A stretch of 64,000 nucleotides of DNA from Streptomyces radicis (GTDB lineage Bacteria > Actinomycetota > Actinomycetes > Streptomycetales > Streptomycetaceae): positions 1-64,000 of the forward strand of contig NZ_RBDY01000013.1 of assembly GCF_003626575.1 (NCBI RefSeq). Reading direction: 5' to 3'. This document shows, one piece after another, positions 15,816 to 25,648 of this stretch (the first letter of the stretch is position 1; every line of letters starts with the position of its first letter). A model generated the notes under the pieces. The model ran no database searches. It saw only the letters and a program-made list of their open reading frames with translations, and was not told where the DNA came from. A program made the position numbers and the translations under genes.

Positions 15816-17200
15816 GCCCGCTCCACCGCCAGCACGCCGAGTCCCATCCCGAGCCGCAGCTCGACGCTGCCGCTCGGCGTCACCCCGTCCGGCGGGGCAT
15901 AGGTGTCCGTCCGCTCCTGGTCGATGCCGCCCCACGTCTCGTCGGGGAAGCCGCCCTCCGGCCAGGCCCCTGGCCGGGGACCGTAGTCGAACGCGCCCAT
16001 CCCCATCTCCACGGTCACCGTCACCTCCGCGTCGCGCGGCACGATCACCCGCACCTGCCCCGCCCCCGCCTCGACGCCGGTGCCGAGCACCTCACCGGGG
16101 GCGAGCTCGATCGCGCTCAGGTCGAGCACGGCGGTGCCCGAGCCCAGCTCGTACCCGTCGCGGACGGCCGACGCGGTCGCCGGGCTCCACCGGGTGTCGG
16201 CCCAGCTCGTCGTGATGTTCTCCGGCAGGACCGAGGCGCCGGCGAGCAGCACGCCCGTCGTGACGACCGCGACCACGGTGCCGCCGCCGAGGCGCCCCCA
16301 GAACGCGCTGAGCACGAGCCCGGCCCCGAACACCGCGAGCGCGGACGCGAGTCCGACGACCAGCGTCGTGCCGAGCGGCTCGCGGTCCCACGCGGCGGCC
16401 GTGCCGAGCACCGCGGCGCACAGCGCGAGCAGCAGCACGGGCCCGCCCAGCCTGGCCTCGCACTCCCCGGGCGGCACCGGCGACCGCGGCGGCGGAACGG
16501 ACCAGGGATCGCGCGGGCGTTCGACGTCGGGGACGCCGGGCGGCGGACCCGGCGGCAGCAGGTCGCCCGGCGACGCGTCGGCCGGACCCCACAGATAGCG
16601 GGGGCCGCCAGGCGCCCCGGGGCCGTGCCACCACGCGGGCCCGTGCGGGGCGGGCGGGGCGTGCGCCTCGGGCGGCGCCTCGGCGACGACCTGCGCGGTC
16701 GCCTCGTCCACGGGCGCGCCCGCGGCCCGCGCGCTGCGCGTCGCGTCGCGTCGGCGCTGCCACAGCCCGACCCCGGCCACCGCGCCGAGCAGCATCACCG
16801 AGAACCACGTGCCCGAGCTGCGGCGGCCGAGCGAGGCGAGCAGGAGCCCGCACCCGGCGACGATGAACAGCAGGGCCGTGAGCCCGGGGCCCTCCACGCG
16901 CCCCGAGAGCATGCGGCGGCCCTCGTTCTCCTCCTCCTTCTCGAACGGGATGAGCAGCCACGCCACCCCGTACGCCACGAAGCCCACGCCCCCGATGACC
17001 GAGAGCACCGCGAGCGGCACCCTGACGATGACCGGGTCGAGGTTGTAATACCGGCCGAACCCCCCGCACACGCCGCCGATCACCTTGTGGCGGCGGCTTC
17101 GGGTCAGCTGGCCGCCCTCGGGCCCCGGCTCGCGCCCTCCCTGGGGCTCCGGGGGCGCGAAGGGCCGCGGGGGCGCCTCGGTCGCGGAGTCGTCGGTCAT
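15812..17200 (-). CDS. PspC-domain/LiaF-like membrane protein
   Basis: 462 residues. The N-terminal PspC domain is clear (HKVIGGVCGGFGRYYNLDPV, then VRVPLAVLSVIGGVGFVAYG). A Pro/Gly-rich linker and several further membrane segments follow, and the protein ends in a LiaF/toast-rack beta domain (AGAGQVRVIVPRDAEVTVTV onward to LRLGMGLGVLAVERA). LiaF-type proteins restrain a cognate histidine kinase until the envelope is damaged. Here the PspC kinase and its regulator are divergently encoded 120 bp away, so the three probably form one LiaFSR-like system. Confidence 0.85.
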   Translation of the reverse strand: MTDDSATEAPPRPFAPPEPQGGREPGPEGGQLTRSRRHKVIGGVCGGFGRYYNLDPVIVRVPLAVLSVIGGVGFVAYGVAWLLIPFEKEEENEGRRMLSGRVEGPGLTALLFIVAGCGLLLASLGRRSSGTWFSVMLLGAVAGVGLWQRRRDATRSARAAGAPVDEATAQVVAEAPPEAHAPPAPHGPAWWHGPGAPGGPRYLWGPADASPGDLLPPGPPPGVPDVERPRDPWSVPPPRSPVPPGECEARLGGPVLLLALCAAVLGTAAAWDREPLGTTLVVGLASALAVFGAGLVLSAFWGRLGGGTVVAVVTTGVLLAGASVLPENITTSWADTRWSPATASAVRDGYELGSGTAVLDLSAIELAPGEVLGTGVEAGAGQVRVIVPRDAEVTVTVEMGMGAFDYGPRPGAWPEGGFPDETWGGIDQERTDTYAPPDGVTPSGSVELRLGMGLGVLAVERA

Positions 17201-17320
17201 CCCCCCATGGTGACGCAGCCGCGCCACGCCCGGATCCGGGGTGGCCCCGGAGGAATCCCTGAGCCGCCTCGGGGGGCACCCCTGATGCCGCCTTGACGCC
17301 GTTCGTGTGACGATCGAGGC

Positions 17321-18580
17321 ATGACGACCGCCACCCCCGCAGGCGCGGGCCTGGACGAGGCCCCGGTGCGGAAGCTGTACCGGAGCGCCGAGGGCCGCTG
17401 GCTCGGCGGGGTGGCCCAGGGCCTGGCCGGTCATCTGGCCCTGCCCGTCTCCTGGGTGCGGATCTTCTTCATCGGCCTGCTCCTGTCGAACGGCCTGGGC
17501 GTGCTGCTGTACGGCATCTTCTGGTTCGTCGTCCCGCTGGGCGCGGCGGCGGCCAAGCCGGTGGCGCCGCGCAGGCGGCTGTTCCAGCGGCCCGACCGGG
17601 GGCAGTTGATCGCGGGCCTGGTGTGCGCGGCGACGCTCGGCGTGCTGGCCGCGAACGTCCAGTTCCCGATACGCGGCGGCTATCTGTGGCCGATGCTGAT
17701 CATCGGCGTCGGCGCGGCCGTGGTCTGGCGCCAGGCGGACAACTCCCGGCGCGCGCACTGGGCCGAGGCGACCCGGCGCAGCCGCTGGCTCCCCCTGGCG
17801 CGCACCGGCGCGGGCGTCGCGCTCGTGTGCGGCGGGGTGGGCGCGTTCGTCGTGGGGCGCAGCGCCTCGGGCGACGGCAAGGGGCTGGCGCTGGTCGCCC
17901 AGGCGTCGGTGGCGCTGCTCGTCGGGCTCGCGCTGATGGTCGGCCCGTATGTGGTGCGGATGGTGCAGGACCTCAGCGAGGAGCGCACGATGCGCATCCG
18001 CGCCCAGGAGCGCGCCGAGGTCGCCGCGCACATCCACGACTCGGTGCTGCACACCCTCACGCTGATCCAGCGGAACGCCGAGCGGCCCCGCGAGGTCGCC
18101 AGGCTCGCCCGCGCCCAGGAGCGCGACCTGCGCGCATGGCTGTACAAGTCGGCGGAGCGCCAGGCGCAGCCCGACGAGGACGACGAGCCGGGCACGTTCG
18201 CCGAGTCGGTGCGGAGCACGGTCGCCGAGGTGGAGGACCACCACGGGGTGCCCATCGAGGTGGTGTGCGTCGGGGACTGCCCGCTCGACGAGCCGCTGCT
18301 CTCCCTGCTCCAGGCCGCGCGCGAGGCGATGGTCAACGCCGCCAAGTACGGTGGAGAGGGCGGTCCCGTACGGGTGTTCGCCGAGGTCGAGGGGCGTACC
18401 GTCTTCGTGTCGGTGCGCGACCGCGGCCCGGGGTTCGACCCGGACGCGGTCCCTGACGACCGGATGGGCGTGCGCGAGTCCATCATCGGCCGGATGCAGC
18501 GCAACGGCGGCAGGGCGCGGGTCCGGTCCACACCGGGCGAGGGCACGGAGGTCGAGCTGACGATGGAGCGATCGGAATGA
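17321..18580 (+). CDS. PspC-domain sensor histidine kinase (LiaS-like)
   Basis: 419 residues. An N-terminal PspC domain (RSAEGRWLGGVAQGLAGHLA) and five or six membrane segments precede a HisKA_3-type dimerisation region with the phospho-acceptor His in AHIHDSVLHTLTLIQRNA (near residue 238). The HATPase N box is AAREAMVNAAKYGG and the G box VRDRGPGFDPD. It likely senses cell-envelope stress and phosphorylates the next gene's product. The stop overlaps the regulator's ATG by 4 bp. The divergent LiaF-like gene is its probable inhibitor. Confidence 0.9.
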   Translation: MTTATPAGAGLDEAPVRKLYRSAEGRWLGGVAQGLAGHLALPVSWVRIFFIGLLLSNGLGVLLYGIFWFVVPLGAAAAKPVAPRRRLFQRPDRGQLIAGLVCAATLGVLAANVQFPIRGGYLWPMLIIGVGAAVVWRQADNSRRAHWAEATRRSRWLPLARTGAGVALVCGGVGAFVVGRSASGDGKGLALVAQASVALLVGLALMVGPYVVRMVQDLSEERTMRIRAQERAEVAAHIHDSVLHTLTLIQRNAERPREVARLARAQERDLRAWLYKSAERQAQPDEDDEPGTFAESVRSTVAEVEDHHGVPIEVVCVGDCPLDEPLLSLLQAAREAMVNAAKYGGEGGPVRVFAEVEGRTVFVSVRDRGPGFDPDAVPDDRMGVRESIIGRMQRNGGRARVRSTPGEGTEVELTMERSE

Positions 18581-19275
18581 CGAACGGGCAGGGTTCACGC
18601 GGCGGGGCGGACCGGCCCCTGGCCCGGGTGGTGCTGGTGGACGACCACCGGATGTTCCGCGCCGGGGTGCGGGCGGAGATCGGCCGCACCGAGGAGACCG
18701 GGGTCGAGGTCGTCGGCGAGGCGGGCGACGTCGACCAGGCGGTGACCGTGATCAAGGCCGCGCGCCCCGATGTGGTGCTGCTCGACGTGCACCTGCCGGG
18801 CGGCGGCGGCGTGGAGGTGCTGCGGCGCAGCGCCCCGCTGATGTCGGCGACGGACCACCCGGTGCGTTTCCTCGCGCTCTCCGTGTCGGACGCGGCGGAG
18901 GACGTGATCGGCGTGATCCGCGGCGGCGCGCGGGGCTATGTCACCAAGACGATCACCGGGGCCGACCTGGTGGACGCGATCTTCCGGGTCGCGGACGGGG
19001 ACGCGGTGTTCTCGCCGCGCCTCGCGGGCTTCGTGCTCGACGCGTTCGCCTCGTCCGACGCGGCCCCCGTGGACGAGGACCTGGACCGGCTCACCCAGCG
19101 GGAGCGCGAGGTGCTGCGGCTGATCGCCAGGGGCTACGCGTACAAGGAGGTGGGCAAGGAGCTGTTCATCTCGGTGAAGACGGTGGAGAGCCATGTCTCG
19201 GCCGTGCTGCGCAAGCTCCAGCTCTCCAACCGCCACGAGCTGACCCGCTGGGCGGCGGCCCGCCGCCTGGTGTGA
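18577..19275 (+). CDS. NarL/LuxR-family response regulator (LiaR-like)
   Basis: 232 residues. Receiver domain at about 14-135 with the acidic pocket in VVLVDDHRMFR, phospho-acceptor Asp in DVVLLDVHLPGGGG and Lys in GYVTKTITG. The C-terminal LuxR helix-turn-helix follows (LTQREREVLRLIARGYAYKE, then VGKELFISVKTVESHVSAVL). It overlaps the kinase gene and is its partner. It probably activates envelope-stress genes, likely including the divergent PspC/LiaF-like gene. The convergent guaA ends 13 bp away. Confidence 0.92.
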   Translation: MTNGQGSRGGADRPLARVVLVDDHRMFRAGVRAEIGRTEETGVEVVGEAGDVDQAVTVIKAARPDVVLLDVHLPGGGGVEVLRRSAPLMSATDHPVRFLALSVSDAAEDVIGVIRGGARGYVTKTITGADLVDAIFRVADGDAVFSPRLAGFVLDAFASSDAAPVDEDLDRLTQREREVLRLIARGYAYKEVGKELFISVKTVESHVSAVLRKLQLSNRHELTRWAAARRLV

Positions 19276-19286
19276 CCCCCGCGCGG

Positions 19287-20896
<1,610 letters not shown>

Positions 20897-21019
20897 GAAA
20901 TGAGCTGCCTTTCTCGCCTTCCCAGCGCGTCCCCCACGCGCGTCCCCTCGCCTCCCGCGAGTCTACCGACGGCCGAGGCGGAACGATTCCTCCTCCACTC
21001 CTCCTCCACCGGTACCGGC

Positions 21020-21048
21020 TGGTCAGGGCCGTCGGCCGGTGGCATACT
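21020..21048 (+). promoter_or_regulatory. Promoter of the chorismate mutase leader
   Basis: TGGTCA (21020-21025), 17 bp, CATACT (21043-21048). The expected start point, about 7 bp downstream, coincides with the GTG of the leader ORF at 21055, so the leader could be translated from a leaderless transcript. Confidence 0.55.
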
Positions 21049-21054
21049 CGCCGC

Positions 21055-21138
21055 GTGATCCGTGTGGCGCGCCTCCGCTCCTTTACCTATGGCACCGGCC
21101 TGGCCGGCTGCCGGACGGAGCGTCGCGCACCGCGTTGA
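21055..21138 (+). CDS. Putative attenuator leader peptide (27 aa)
   Basis: GTG ATC CGT GTG GCG... to TGA at 21136-21138. The peptide includes LRSFTYGT: Phe as TTT and Tyr as TAT, two codons that are rare in DNA this GC-rich, close together in mid-leader. Chorismate mutase commits chorismate to Phe and Tyr, so ribosome stalling at these codons would sense the pathway's end products. The assignment is inferred from position, codons and the terminator that follows. Confidence 0.45.
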   Translation: MIRVARLRSFTYGTGLAGCRTERRAPR

Positions 21139-21154
21139 CCAGCGACATCCTTCG

Positions 21155-21190
21155 CGCCCCAGGCCCAGAGCGGCGGCCTGGGGCGTTTGT
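21155..21190 (+). terminator. Intrinsic terminator/attenuator in the chorismate mutase leader
   Basis: CGCCCCAGGCC / GGCCTGGGGCG, an 11-bp perfect stem with a 9-nt loop, followed at once by TTTGT. It lies 16 bp after the leader stop codon and 73 bp before the structural gene, so it is not the end of any gene; read-through would be needed for expression. Confidence 0.7.
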
Positions 21191-21262
21191 CGTACCGGGC
21201 GGCGGCGGACGGACACCGGGGCTCCCATCGGTCCATCAGGACATCAGATCGAGGAGATCTCC

Positions 21263-21529
21263 ATGACGCACACGACGAGCGAGACCGCGGACGATCCCGT
21301 CGCCGAGGGCCGTGAACGGATCGACGCGCTCGACGACCGGATCATCGCGTTGATCAGGGAACGGATGACCGTTTCCGATCGGATTCAACGGGCCCGGCTC
21401 GCGTCCGGTGGGCGCCGGATCCAGCTGGCCCGCGAGATGGAGATCCTCGGCCGCTACCGCGAGGCGCTCGGCAGGCCCGGCACCCAGCTCGCGATGACGC
21501 TGCTCGAGCTCTCCAGGGGACGCGCCTGA
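21263..21529 (+). CDS. Chorismate mutase, AroQ type
   Basis: 88 residues, all helical, of the small monofunctional AroQ family (similar in size and pattern to mycobacterial Rv0948c-type enzymes). Motifs: RIDALDDRIIALIRERMTVS, then RIQRARLASGGRRIQLARE and the C-terminal LLELSRGRA. It converts chorismate to prephenate for Phe and Tyr synthesis; actinobacterial AroQ often works with DAHP synthase for full activity and feedback. ATG 21263 follows GGAGATCTCC. The 200-nt leader with a hairpin suggests attenuation control. Confidence 0.9.
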   Translation: MTHTTSETADDPVAEGRERIDALDDRIIALIRERMTVSDRIQRARLASGGRRIQLAREMEILGRYREALGRPGTQLAMTLLELSRGRA

Positions 21530-22153
21530 GCCGCGCGCCCACCCGTTGACGGGCGTCACCCGTCCGGAGCGTGACCGGTCGCCGCCGGGCTTCGTTGAAG
21601 GGGGTGTCCCCGGGGCGATGAGGTGCCCCGGTCCTCGCGGTGTGGCGGGGGCCGGGCGCCGTGGGACCTCGCTCCGGTGCGGTGGCCGGGCAGCAGGGGA
21701 CAGCAGGCCGGTCACGTCCTGAGGGCGGCCGGTCCTCGGGACGCCGGGGACCGGCCGCCCGGGGCCCGGGTACCGGCTCTTGCGGTACTCCTGCCCGTCG
21801 CGCACGATGCGGAGGGACACCTTCAGACCAGTTGGCGGACCACGGCATACCCCCTCCAATGGTCCGACCAACGGCGGCGGCGCCTGCCCCCGGGCGCCGC
21901 GCCCAGCACCGGCGCCGCCCTGTCGCCCGTGCTGAAGCGGGGCCCCGGCCAGCACGGCCGGGGCCCCGCCCGTGTGGGTGCCCCGTGTCTCTTCCGTAAT
22001 CCTTTCGAGCACAACCCTTTGCCCCGCGCGGCGGTCCTAGCAAGTGTCACCCCGGATCGCGGCCCCGACCGCGCCCGCGGTGGCCGCGGACTCCCCGATG
22101 AAGGACGCCCCATCGGGTCCGAGGGCGCCCGCACAGACCGAAGGGGCCCGTTC
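21530..22153. other. Gene-poor region, about 620 bp
   Basis: No convincing gene. It is rich in GC palindromes: a 14-bp-arm hairpin at 21937-21969, a CCCCGGGGC/GCCCCGG structure near 21609-21630 and TGGTC/GACCA repeats near 21826-21872. On the minus strand an ATG near 21851 follows GGAGGGGGT, but the frame after it looks non-coding. Confidence 0.5.
21937..21969. terminator. Strong hairpin downstream of chorismate mutase
   Basis: GCGGGGCCCCGGCC / GGCCGGGGCCCCGC, 14-bp perfect arms with a 5-nt loop. It is 400 bp from the chorismate mutase stop and 180 bp from the GMC stop, so which transcript it ends is unclear. Confidence 0.55.
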
Positions 22154-22179
22154 CTATTCCCCCGGGGGATGGGCCCCTT
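22141..22179 (-). terminator. Terminator overlapping the GMC oxidoreductase stop
   Basis: AAGGGGCCC (22141-22149) pairs with GGGCCCCTT (22171-22179), enclosing a CCCCCGGGGG core. The stop codon of the oxidoreductase lies inside the loop. Confidence 0.5.
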
Positions 22180-24001
22180 CGCCCCTCTCACGTCCCACCT
22201 GCCCCAAGGGCCCCTGAGACCCCTCCGGCACCTTGGGCACCGACAGCACCACGGTGGTGCGCAGCGCGCCGAACGCCGATCGAGGCACCGCGGGGGCGCG
22301 CGGCGCGACGGGCGCGAGCGGGCGGTAGGCGGCGCCCTGCGGCGGACGGGGGTCGGGCGCACCCGCGTTGGGCCACAGCGCCATGGCGCGTTCCGCCTGG
22401 GCGGTGATGGTCAGGGACGGGTTGACGCCCAGGTTGGCCGAGACGGCCGAGCCGTCCACGACCGAGATGCCGGGGTGGCCCCACAGCCGGTGGTACGGGT
22501 CGACCACGCCGTGCGCGGGGTCGGCGCCGATGGGGCAGCCGCCGAGGAAGTGCGCGGTCAGCGGCGTGCCGAGCAGCTCGCCCACGTTGGTCCCTGCGAA
22601 GCCGCCGATGTCATCGGCGATCGCCCTTGCCGCCTTCGCCCCCTCGGGGATGTGGCGGGGGTTGGGCGCGCCATGGCCCTGACGCGCGGTCAGCAGGCCA
22701 CGGCCTGGGCGGCGCCGACGCAGGCGCGTGGTCAGGGAGTTGTCGTGGGTCTGCATCACCAGGGCGATGATGGTGCGTTCGGACCAGCGGCGGTGGGAGA
22801 GCGACATCAGGAAGAGCAGCGGGTGGCGGGCCGCGGTCGCGGCGTACGCCAGGGGCGCGGGCAGCCGCCCGTCCACCGGGAACTGCTGGATCGAAAGAAA
22901 GCCCATCGCGTTGGAGCCGCGGCCGTAGCGGACCGGCTCGATGTGGGTGTGCTCGTCGGGGTGGATCGAGGACGTGATGGCCACGCCCCTGGTGAAGTCG
23001 AGGTCCGCGTCGGCGCCGTGCCGCGCGCGGTAGCGACGGGGGGTGGTGCGGGCGCCCACGAGCGCCTCGGAGTTGGTGCGGGTCAGGGTGCCGAGCCGGT
23101 CGGACAGGTGGGGCAGGGCGCCGGTGACGCGCATCCGGTGCAGCAGCGTCTGGGTGCCATAGGTCCCGGCGGCCAGGACGACCCGGTGGGCGCGCAGAAC
23201 GCGTTGCGCGCGGGAGCGCGCGTCCGTGCGCCGGGTGGTGACGGCGTATCCGTCGTCGCCCTCGAGGGGCGCGAGGGCCGTGACGGTGGTGAGCGGGTGG
23301 ATCTCCGCGCCCGCGCGTTCGGCGAGGTGGAGATAGTTCTCGCCGAGGGTGTTCTTCGCGCCGTGGCGGCAGCCGGTCATGCACTCGCCGCACTGGAGGC
23401 AGGCACGGCGCGACGGGCCCGCGCCGCCGAAGTACGGGTCGGGCACCTCGGCGCCGGGCGCCACGGCGGGGGCCGTTCCTCCGGCGTCCAGGCCGTCGCC
23501 GAAGAAGACGCCGACCGGGGCGTGGTGGAACGTCTCGCCCACGCCCAGCCGTTCCGCCGCGGCGCGCAGATGGCGGTCGGACGGGGTGTCGGTGGGGTTG
23601 ACGCGGACGCCGAGCATGCGCCTGGCCTGGTCGTAGTACGGCGCCAGCTCGCGCCGCCAGTCGGTGATGCCGCCCCACTGGCGGTCCTCGAAGAACGCGG
23701 CGGGCGGGACATAGAGGGTGCCCGCGTAGTTGAGGGAGCCGCCGCCCACCCCGGCGCCCGCCAGGATCATGACATTCCCCAGGACATGGATGCGCTGGAT
23801 CCCGAAGAGGCCGAGCCGGGGCGCCCAGAGGTAGTCGCGCAACGCCCATGAGCTGCGGGGGAGTTCGTCCCTGGCGAAGCGGCGGCCCGCCTCCAGGACG
23901 GCGACCCGGTAGCCCTTCTCGGTCAGCCGCAGCGCGGCCACGGCGCCGCCGAACCCCGAGCCGACGACCACCACGTCGTAGTCGTACGCCGCGCCGCCCA
24001 T
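22154..24001 (-). CDS. GMC-family FAD oxidoreductase (cholesterol-oxidase-like)
   Basis: 615 residues. The FAD Rossmann motif is VVVGSGFGGAVAALRLTEKG and the second FAD segment ILAGAGVGGGSLNYAG. A cysteine cluster, CLQCGECMTGC, near residue 201 resembles the ferredoxin-like cluster of ChoD-type oxidoreductases. The C-terminal GMC domain has HFLGGCPIG and LGVNPSLTITAQAERAM. It probably oxidises a hydrophobic alcohol or sterol-like substrate. Its ATG directly abuts the TAG of the aldehyde dehydrogenase gene (0 bp gap), so alcohol-to-aldehyde-to-acid oxidation by this pair is plausible. The 70-residue Pro/Arg-rich tail is unusual. Confidence 0.85.
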   Translation of the reverse strand: MGGAAYDYDVVVVGSGFGGAVAALRLTEKGYRVAVLEAGRRFARDELPRSSWALRDYLWAPRLGLFGIQRIHVLGNVMILAGAGVGGGSLNYAGTLYVPPAAFFEDRQWGGITDWRRELAPYYDQARRMLGVRVNPTDTPSDRHLRAAAERLGVGETFHHAPVGVFFGDGLDAGGTAPAVAPGAEVPDPYFGGAGPSRRACLQCGECMTGCRHGAKNTLGENYLHLAERAGAEIHPLTTVTALAPLEGDDGYAVTTRRTDARSRAQRVLRAHRVVLAAGTYGTQTLLHRMRVTGALPHLSDRLGTLTRTNSEALVGARTTPRRYRARHGADADLDFTRGVAITSSIHPDEHTHIEPVRYGRGSNAMGFLSIQQFPVDGRLPAPLAYAATAARHPLLFLMSLSHRRWSERTIIALVMQTHDNSLTTRLRRRRPGRGLLTARQGHGAPNPRHIPEGAKAARAIADDIGGFAGTNVGELLGTPLTAHFLGGCPIGADPAHGVVDPYHRLWGHPGISVVDGSAVSANLGVNPSLTITAQAERAMALWPNAGAPDPRPPQGAAYRPLAPVAPRAPAVPRSAFGALRTTVVLSVPKVPEGSQGPLGQVGRERGEGAHPPGE

Positions 24002-25561
24002 CTACCGGATCCTCAGCGCCTTGAACGCCCGCAGCGAGCGGGTCATGAGCGCCGCGTACCGCCGGTCGTCCATGCCGAGCGAAGGGCCGAGCGGCAGCAG
24101 CCGCTGGCGGGCGACGGTCTGCGACTCGGTGAACCTGAGGATCCCCTCGGCGCCGTGCCTGCGCCCCACGCCCGAGTCGCCCATGCCGCCCATGGGCGCC
24201 CTGACGCTGCCGTAGGCGGCGGCGTAGCCCTCGTTGACGTTGACCGTCCCGGCGCGGAGGCGGGCGGCGACGGCCGCGGCGCGGCGCGGGGAGCGGGACC
24301 AGACGCTGGCGTTGAGGCCGTACGCCGTGTCGTTGGCGCGTTCGACGGCCTCGTCGTCGTCGGCGACGCGGTGGAACGCGACGACGGGGCCGAACGTCTC
24401 CTCGGCACCGACGGCCATGTCGGGGGTGACGCCGGTGAGGATCGTGGGCTCGTAGAAGTACGGGCCGAGGTCGGGGCGGGCGCGCCCGCCGGTCACGACG
24501 CGAGCGCCGCGCGCCACGGCGTCGTCCACGTGCCCCGCGACGGCGGCGAGGCGGGCGGCGGAGCAGAGCGAGCCCATGTCGGTGCCGTAGGCGAGCGGGG
24601 CGCCGAGCCGCATGGCCTCGGTGCGCGCGGTGAACGCGGCGAGGAACGCGTCGGCGACCGCCTCGTGCGCGTAGATCCGCTCGGCCGACACACACAGCTG
24701 GCCCGCGGAGGAGAAGCACGCGCGCACGGCCCCCGCGGCGGCCCGTTCCACGTCGGCGTCGTCAAGGACCAACAGGGCGTTCTTGCCGCCCAGTTCGAGG
24801 CTGGCCCCGATCAGCCGCTCCCCCGCGATCCGCGCCACCTCGCGCCCGGTGCGGGTCGAGCCCGTGAACGTCACATAGTCAGCCCGCCGCACCACCTGAG
24901 GGCCGACCACGGGCCCTTCGCCCAGCACGATCTGCCACACGTCGGCGGGCAGCCCGGCCTCGATCATCAGGCGCCGCGCCCACAGGGCGGTCAGCGCGGT
25001 CTCGGTGTCGGGCTTGGTGACGACGGCGTTGCCCGCGATCAGGGCGGGCAGGGCGTCGCCCGCGGAGAGCTCGAGCGGGTAGTTCCAGGGGGCGATCTGC
25101 CCGACGACGCCGCGCGGATGGCGCAGCTCGGTGACCCGGGTCAGCGCGGGAACGGCCCCCAGGTGCCGCCGCGGCCGCAGATGGGCCGGGCCCTGCCTGG
25201 CGTAGTGGCGGGCCGCGATGGCCACGCCCTGCACCTCCTCGTGCGCGTGCAGCCGCGCCTTGCCGGTCTCCAGCTGCACCAGGTCGAGCACCTCGTCCTG
25301 GCGACGCAGCAGCAGATCGTGGAAGCGCAGCACGACCCGGCACCTGCGCCGGACGCCCCACGCCTCCCACGCCGCGCGTGCGGCGCGGGCGCGGGCGAAG
25401 ACGACGTCGATCTCGTCGCCGACAAGCCCCGGCAGCTCCGCCAGCACGCCCCCGGTGAGCGGCGTGTGGCACACGATCGTCCCGCCGCCCACCACGCCGT
25501 CGACGAGACCGGCCACCACCGCGTCGGGCACCGGCCCCTCGGTCGCCAACTCAGTCGTCAT
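24002..25561 (-). CDS. NAD(P)-dependent aldehyde (succinic semialdehyde-type) dehydrogenase
   Basis: 519 residues of the ALDH superfamily, closest in pattern to actinobacterial succinate-semialdehyde dehydrogenases (GabD2 type). Motifs: the Asn loop IAPWNYPLELS, the Glu in ASLELGGKNALLV near residue 245, catalytic Cys in SSAGQLCVSAERIY and EETFGPVV. ATG 25561 is set by homology; a longer frame upstream has no support. It is the first gene of a two-gene operon with the GMC oxidoreductase. The substrate is not proven by sequence. Confidence 0.88.
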   Translation of the reverse strand: MTTELATEGPVPDAVVAGLVDGVVGGGTIVCHTPLTGGVLAELPGLVGDEIDVVFARARAARAAWEAWGVRRRCRVVLRFHDLLLRRQDEVLDLVQLETGKARLHAHEEVQGVAIAARHYARQGPAHLRPRRHLGAVPALTRVTELRHPRGVVGQIAPWNYPLELSAGDALPALIAGNAVVTKPDTETALTALWARRLMIEAGLPADVWQIVLGEGPVVGPQVVRRADYVTFTGSTRTGREVARIAGERLIGASLELGGKNALLVLDDADVERAAAGAVRACFSSAGQLCVSAERIYAHEAVADAFLAAFTARTEAMRLGAPLAYGTDMGSLCSAARLAAVAGHVDDAVARGARVVTGGRARPDLGPYFYEPTILTGVTPDMAVGAEETFGPVVAFHRVADDDEAVERANDTAYGLNASVWSRSPRRAAAVAARLRAGTVNVNEGYAAAYGSVRAPMGGMGDSGVGRRHGAEGILRFTESQTVARQRLLPLGPSLGMDDRRYAALMTRSLRAFKALRIR

Positions 25562-25648
25562 ACGGGGAGGGTAGGGCCGCCCGCGACCCTTGCCTACCCG
25601 TCGGTAAGAAGGTGTTCGCTGCGCGGGCTTGGCGGGGGCGGCTACGGG

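Noticed and set aside
21055..21190. T-box or tRNA-like element before chorismate mutase
   Set aside because: No T-box core or acceptor-like bulge is visible; the leader ORF plus terminator explains the region better.
21354..22043. Minus-strand gene starting near 21851 behind GGAGGGGGT
   Set aside because: The start looks good, but the protein is Pro/Arg/Gly-rich without hydrophobic core or family and overlaps chorismate mutase antisense.
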